Assembly: GCA_030770545.1 (NCBI GenBank)
Contig: CM061102.1
Location: forward strand, 6,871,501-6,935,500
DNA from: Macropodus opercularis
Lineage: Eukaryota > Chordata > Actinopteri > Anabantiformes > Osphronemidae
Direction of reading: 5' to 3'
Length of the DNA stretch: 64,000 bases
Shown here one piece after another: positions 59,971 through 64,000 of this stretch. The notes under the pieces were generated by a model, which was not told the DNA's origin, searched no databases, and saw only the letters and a program-made list of their open reading frames with translations. Each line of letters opens with the position of its first letter. The first letter of the stretch is position 1. The position numbers were made by a program, and so were the translations under genes.

Positions 59971-62503
59971 TGAATGAATCTGATCTTCAGGTGTGACTCT
60001 GTGACAGACATAACCGCATGAGCTCAGGAATATTTCCTCTTGAAACGCTGCTGTCTTCTCTGGGCCAGAGCTGATTTACAATAGTGGAGAATCAAAGCTT
60101 GACTTTTTTTAAACCATGCTCTTTTCAATAACCAGCTAAAAGATGGCAAACGCTTAAACCACACAAACTATAGCACAAAAACCACAGCAAGCAACCAAAC
60201 GGTGAGAGTGAGCGGCTGACTGACTGTCCCTCACTCTCATCACTCTCCACTCTGCCCACATGTGTCACAGAGAGTCAGCCCAGTCACGTCATGTGAAACT
60301 AAACAAGACAAAAGGTTTTCATTGTTTGAATTTTCCTCCCACAGACGTTGCTCAGGCCATCGTGTTATTCACGTCAGGACCCTGCGATGTCCTGCACGTC
60401 TGATGAACCTCAGCTGTTCTCAGCTGGTTGCTTCACGAGGTAAAGCTCATGCAAACTCGAGCTGGCGTTTTTACTTCTGGCTCATTAATTTTCAGTCGAA
60501 TGAACTATGTAAGGTGCTTAGAATGTTCCTAACACGTCTGGAACAAGTTGGACGTGTCTCCTTCTCAAATCAAATCCGATACATGATAATATTGTGTAAA
60601 AATGCTGCAGCGTATATGATACTAACACTTAATAGACCTTCATGTTGACAATTCTGTTGCACAACCTGCTGACATCTCTGTGTTTTTCACTGCGTGTTCT
60701 CTTAAGAGAGTCTCAGCTCCGGCAGGATTGCAGACACACAGCCTGATCCGCTAGACAAGTTCTAACAGGAGTTTCACCGCTGAGGGTGGAATGAGCAGCG
60801 AGATGAGCAGGCAGGGAAAACGCACGTGTGCAGCGGGTTACAGGAAACAAAACATGAATGTAGAGGAACAGACAGGTTGTTCAGACAGACGCAGGAACAG
60901 TATGTAGCAGTGCTGCTGCCAAGTGGGAAGACCAGGAGAGGTCGCACGCACACATTAAGGCTCACTTTCTTATGGTTACTTCATCAACATCAACATATAG
61001 TTTCATCACACATCACAAGACTCACAACGACGTCAGAGGTCCACCTGAATAAATGGGTGAATAAGCATATTTACTTTGCAATTTACACATTTATTTACAA
61101 ACAAAAGTGCTGCCCAGTGGATTTGATGCCTCTCACACAGATATATACTTGGTGATTCACACTCTATAAAGAGACCAACACCTTCACGTAGAGATGCACA
61201 ATACATTACAGGCGTTGTCCAGGATGATGAGGCAAATCTCTGAAATCTCAGTTGAAAGCATCTTGGCACAGTCCTAACGTTTAGCTGCCAGCAAAATAAG
61301 GCGGCAGTGACTCAACCTTTTGTAAAGTCATTGTCTGTCAAACCAACAGGTTAATTCGTGTCACGCAGCTCTAGAAAGAGTTTCCTGCTAGCGTGGGTCA
61401 CCTTTCACCTGCCACGTCATGCTAAGACAATCAGACCGGCAGAGCCATAACGGAGCAGAAGAGTCGACGCAGGGGAATGATTAACTCAGTTTTCTTTGTC
61501 TTTCTCCAAAGCTGTTGATGACCTCTAACCTTCAACATAACTCAACTTAACATTATGTCGTCACAAACCCGATTAGTGTCATACAAAAATCCCCGTCCTC
61601 CAGAAAAACCTGGTTTGGTTCATTTTATTTTACACCAGCGCATCAGGCGTCACGCGGACGAGGAACCAGTGTGACGGCTGGTCAAAGGTTCGCAGATGTC
61701 CCTCGAGGTGAGATGTTTCTCTGAAGGCTGTAGATTTAACTGCGACCATAAACCTTTTAGTTTAGGCAAAAACAGGTTCAGTCAGAACTGACCTAACACA
61801 GTAAACAGCTCTCAGCGAGTCCAGCAGCGTCGACTCTTCTGAGAAACTCGCTCCCTCAGTTTACACAGACGGACAAATACACGTTGAATCTCAAATGGCA
61901 AAAATATGACAGATACAGTTAGAGGTGTTTGCAGTTATAGTGAATGAGTAGTTATTCATTAGCATTAATAGCAGTTAATAAATGCTTGACTCTGTTCAGG
62001 AGTCAGTTTGTAACTTCATGTGATCAATTTCACTTTACGCACAGGTCACAGTGCAGCTTTAACTGAAGAGCCATCCCATCCTGACTGTGAAACCCTCTCA
62101 ATCTGTTAGGTGGTACCTGGCTTTGTTATCACCATAAACCAGCAACTCAATTATTTTATTAATCTGTTTATTGTTTCATTGCAGTATTTTGCACAAACAG
62201 AGAATAAACGTTGTTCATACACAATGGTGTAAAAAACGAAATTAAACACGCATTTACATAAAGCTGATCTAAAATCCCATTAGTGAAAAAAAAGGAAAAA
62301 AATATTAATATATAATAAGAAATAAAAGCAAACAAATATTTACAAAGTCTTCTACAGTCAGTGGTCAGTGGTCCCTCCTTGAGAGAGGCAGGAGAACTTG
62401 TTTCCGTGGGCAGAAACGTAAAAATGAAAACAAGGGTTGAAATAAAAGCACGCGTTTCAACTATTTAAACACATCGAAGCAGTGTGGTCAATGCGGGTTT
62501 TAC

Positions 62504-62675
62504 CTCGATGGATCGACATGCGAGCTGATGCTCGGCACAGCGTTTGTGACTGCACCACCAAATGCCAAGTCTAGGTAGCTGCTGGACACATTCAGCATGA
62601 AAAACAACAGAGCCAGCACGTCCTGGCCCCGGACGCAAACTTTCAGACTTGTAGTTCCAGTTCAACCTGTGTTTC
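62504..62675 (-). other. Candidate coding exon, minus strand (unidentified)
   Basis: The segment is bounded by an acceptor (tttcttgcccgtag|GAAAC) and a donor (ATCGAG|GTAAAA). One frame is open throughout (57 codons, phase 1 in and 0 out) and Cys/Trp-bearing (LGIWWCSHKRCAEH). The base composition is richer in GC than its surroundings. No family is recognised and no partner exon was found within the window. Confidence 0.2.
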
Positions 62676-63310
62676 CTACGGGCAAGAAAGGCAACAGCTT
62701 CAACTCAACAGATTTTATAGCTGCTGTTTTCAAGTGTGCAAATGAACCCAACAGTAAAAAACAATAACAAGAAAATTACTTTTACTGGATATTTGATAAA
62801 AAAAATATATTTACATGTTTACTGCCAGAAGAGCGGATCTGGATAGATATGCCCACTCATCTGATAGTCCAGAAATATAAATTAGAATTTAAATTACAAA
62901 GATTTTAAATAAAAAAACCCATGCAGATTCTGTTGCTAAATGTAAACAAAACCAAACAAACATACACAAGCACACGGAAAACACCAGCTATAAGATAATT
63001 TGATTGCCTTTGTTTGCATTTCTCTGCATGTAGGTGGCAACTTAAACTGAACTGCGTGAGCAAGTGAACTGTTGTGGAACTGCACTAAGAAATGCGAGAG
63101 AACAAGTTTGCCAGTGAAGTGCAGGCCACTTCCAACGTTGCATCACAACTTCATAAACCTATTAAAGGCTTAAAGTCTCCAGGAGCCGCTAGAACTTTCT
63201 AGACATGCCCTGCCATGACATGCGACAGCGTCCCTGAACATGTAACATACACTCAATTACTTGGGCAAAACAGGATCTGTTATTGCAGTGATTCGCAATG
63301 AAGTGCTAAA

Positions 63311-63332
63311 ACAAACAAAAACAAACAAACAA

Positions 63333-63410
<78 letters not shown>
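63311..63410. repeat. (CAAA)n(CAGA)n tetranucleotide array
   Basis: About seven CAAA-type units run directly into about 18 CAGA units. The open frames through it (Gln-Thr-Asp-Arg, or Cys-Leu-Ser-Val on the other strand) are repeat artefacts. Confidence 0.97.
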
Positions 63411-63412
<2 letters not shown>

Positions 63413-63899
63413 TCTGAGCGTAAGGTGGGGTCAGGAGCCGGTGCTAACTGGTGGGCAAGATAACTTACAGCTGTGGCAATTTTGTAAACCACATGTTTTG
63501 ATCTGTGTAGCGTTTGTTCATAGTATCATGCAGAGTACGCAGAGCTTTTATCGCCCTCTCTGGCTATAATTCATGTTTGTTGGCTTATGTAAAAGTTATA
63601 CCACTGTACAAACATGTGTGCGTATCCTAAGCTGCCAGAAAACAAAATCTTTTCATAACCCTAAAAGAATGAAGCAGCCACAACTGATTATTATGTCATC
63701 CAACCAGCAGTTCATCCAATTAATCCTCTGTGATTCATGAGATGCGCTGTTCTTTAATCGCAATCACGAGTGATTATATAAGCGTTCAATCCACCCGTCT
63801 CTCTGTAAGTGTGAGTGAGTACAGCAGGAAAAAAAAAGTGGGAAATAACAGCAAGCAAACAGAAACTGCAAACGAACCGCAAACTGTCAAAAGATATTG

Positions 63900-63913
63900 G
63901 TCACCATGGCAAC
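63900..63913. promoter_or_regulatory. RFX X-box near right edge
   Basis: GTCACCATGGCAAC is an exact X-box. A TATATAAG element lies about 120 bases upstream, so a promoter running right out of the window is possible. Confidence 0.35.
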
Positions 63914-64000
63914 AGGTAATGTCATGGATACAAACATTGGCAAATTGCACCGCTCTCCGAGCTCCATGGGTATTACCTGAGCTGGAGCAGGTATAACTGG

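Larger units (their letters stand above)
58051..64000. other. Intergenic region right of klf8
   Basis: About 6 kb with no recognised gene. The contents I can support are two perfect hairpins, a CAAA/CAGA tandem array, a TATA-like element (about 63775) with an X-box downstream, and one weak candidate exon on the minus strand. AT-rich sequence at 62.1-63.0 kb could be the 3' end of a minus-strand neighbour. Confidence 0.55.

Noticed and set aside
60262..60648. A 128-codon plus-strand ORF and splice-like sites at about 60347 and 60438
   Set aside because: No protein family resemblance and no partner exons. Splice-like signals of this quality occur by chance.
62506..62640. Weak resemblance of another frame of the candidate minus-strand exon to the hydrophobic C-terminus of NALF (FAM155) proteins
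   Set aside because: An in-frame stop lies just upstream of the similar segment, no good acceptor restores the frame, and the match is a few hydrophobic residues.
63261..63569. A repetitive Gln-Thr-Asp-Arg protein
   Set aside because: It is a translation of the CAGA tandem array.
1..64000. tRNA or rRNA genes, CRISPR arrays, complete transposons, endogenous viruses
   Set aside because: No tRNA T-arm/acceptor pairing, rRNA core, spaced direct repeats, terminal inverted repeats with transposase, or viral polyprotein motifs were seen by eye. A repeat-library and tRNA search would be needed to exclude small fragments.

Overview
The window is vertebrate nuclear DNA, almost certainly from a ray-finned (teleost) fish. 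It has multi-exon genes with GT-AG introns. Several introns are only 84 to about 200 bases long, as is common in teleosts, and others reach 9 to 19 kb. Dinucleotide microsatellites are frequent, and the four genes recognised all have clear vertebrate orthologues. There are no operons, phage, CRISPR arrays or bacterial signals. The exon models were built by hand from splice signals, reading phase and protein families I recognise. No alignment or transcript data were available.

Layout from left to right. (1) 849-4475, minus strand: the 5' coding part of clip2 (CLIP-115, a microtubule plus-end protein), holding the first CAP-Gly domain and the start of the second. The rest lies beyond the left edge. 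Its leader and promoter region runs to about 6.83 kb (E2F-like, GC-box and paired CCAAT elements). (2) 6.83-9.8 kb: AT-rich intergenic DNA with no gene seen. (3) 10871-11692, plus strand: an intronless claudin coding region, probably cldn2, likely preceded by a spliced non-coding exon. (4) 13697-17604, minus strand: a complete seven-exon rbm41 (RRM protein of the minor spliceosome), convergent with the claudin. (5) 17.6-19.3 kb: a divergent, partly CpG-rich control region between rbm41 and klf8. It carries ETS, ZNF143-type and NRF1-like motifs on the rbm41 side, an RFX X-box plus a YY1 motif and a cryptic first-exon-like segment in the middle, and a CACCC inverted repeat, a CRE and a uORF on the klf8 side. 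(6) 19253-53274, plus strand: a complete seven-coding-exon klf8 model of 434 residues. It has an unusual Lys/Glu/Pro-rich N-terminal exon, sumoylation motifs, a PVDLS CtBP-binding motif and three C2H2 zinc fingers. It is followed by a 3' UTR of roughly 4.75 kb with tandem Pumilio sites. (7) 58-64 kb: intergenic sequence with a CAGA microsatellite, two perfect hairpins and one weak candidate exon on the minus strand.

The genes do not form a pathway. The neighbourhood is informative for synteny: CLDN2 and RBM41 are close neighbours on human Xq22.3 and KLF8 is on Xp11.21, while CLIP2 is on human chromosome 7. The most unusual non-coding signal is a set of four exact matches to the RFX X-box consensus, plus several near matches, mostly inside klf8. 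The most unusual coding signal is the klf8 N-terminal exon.
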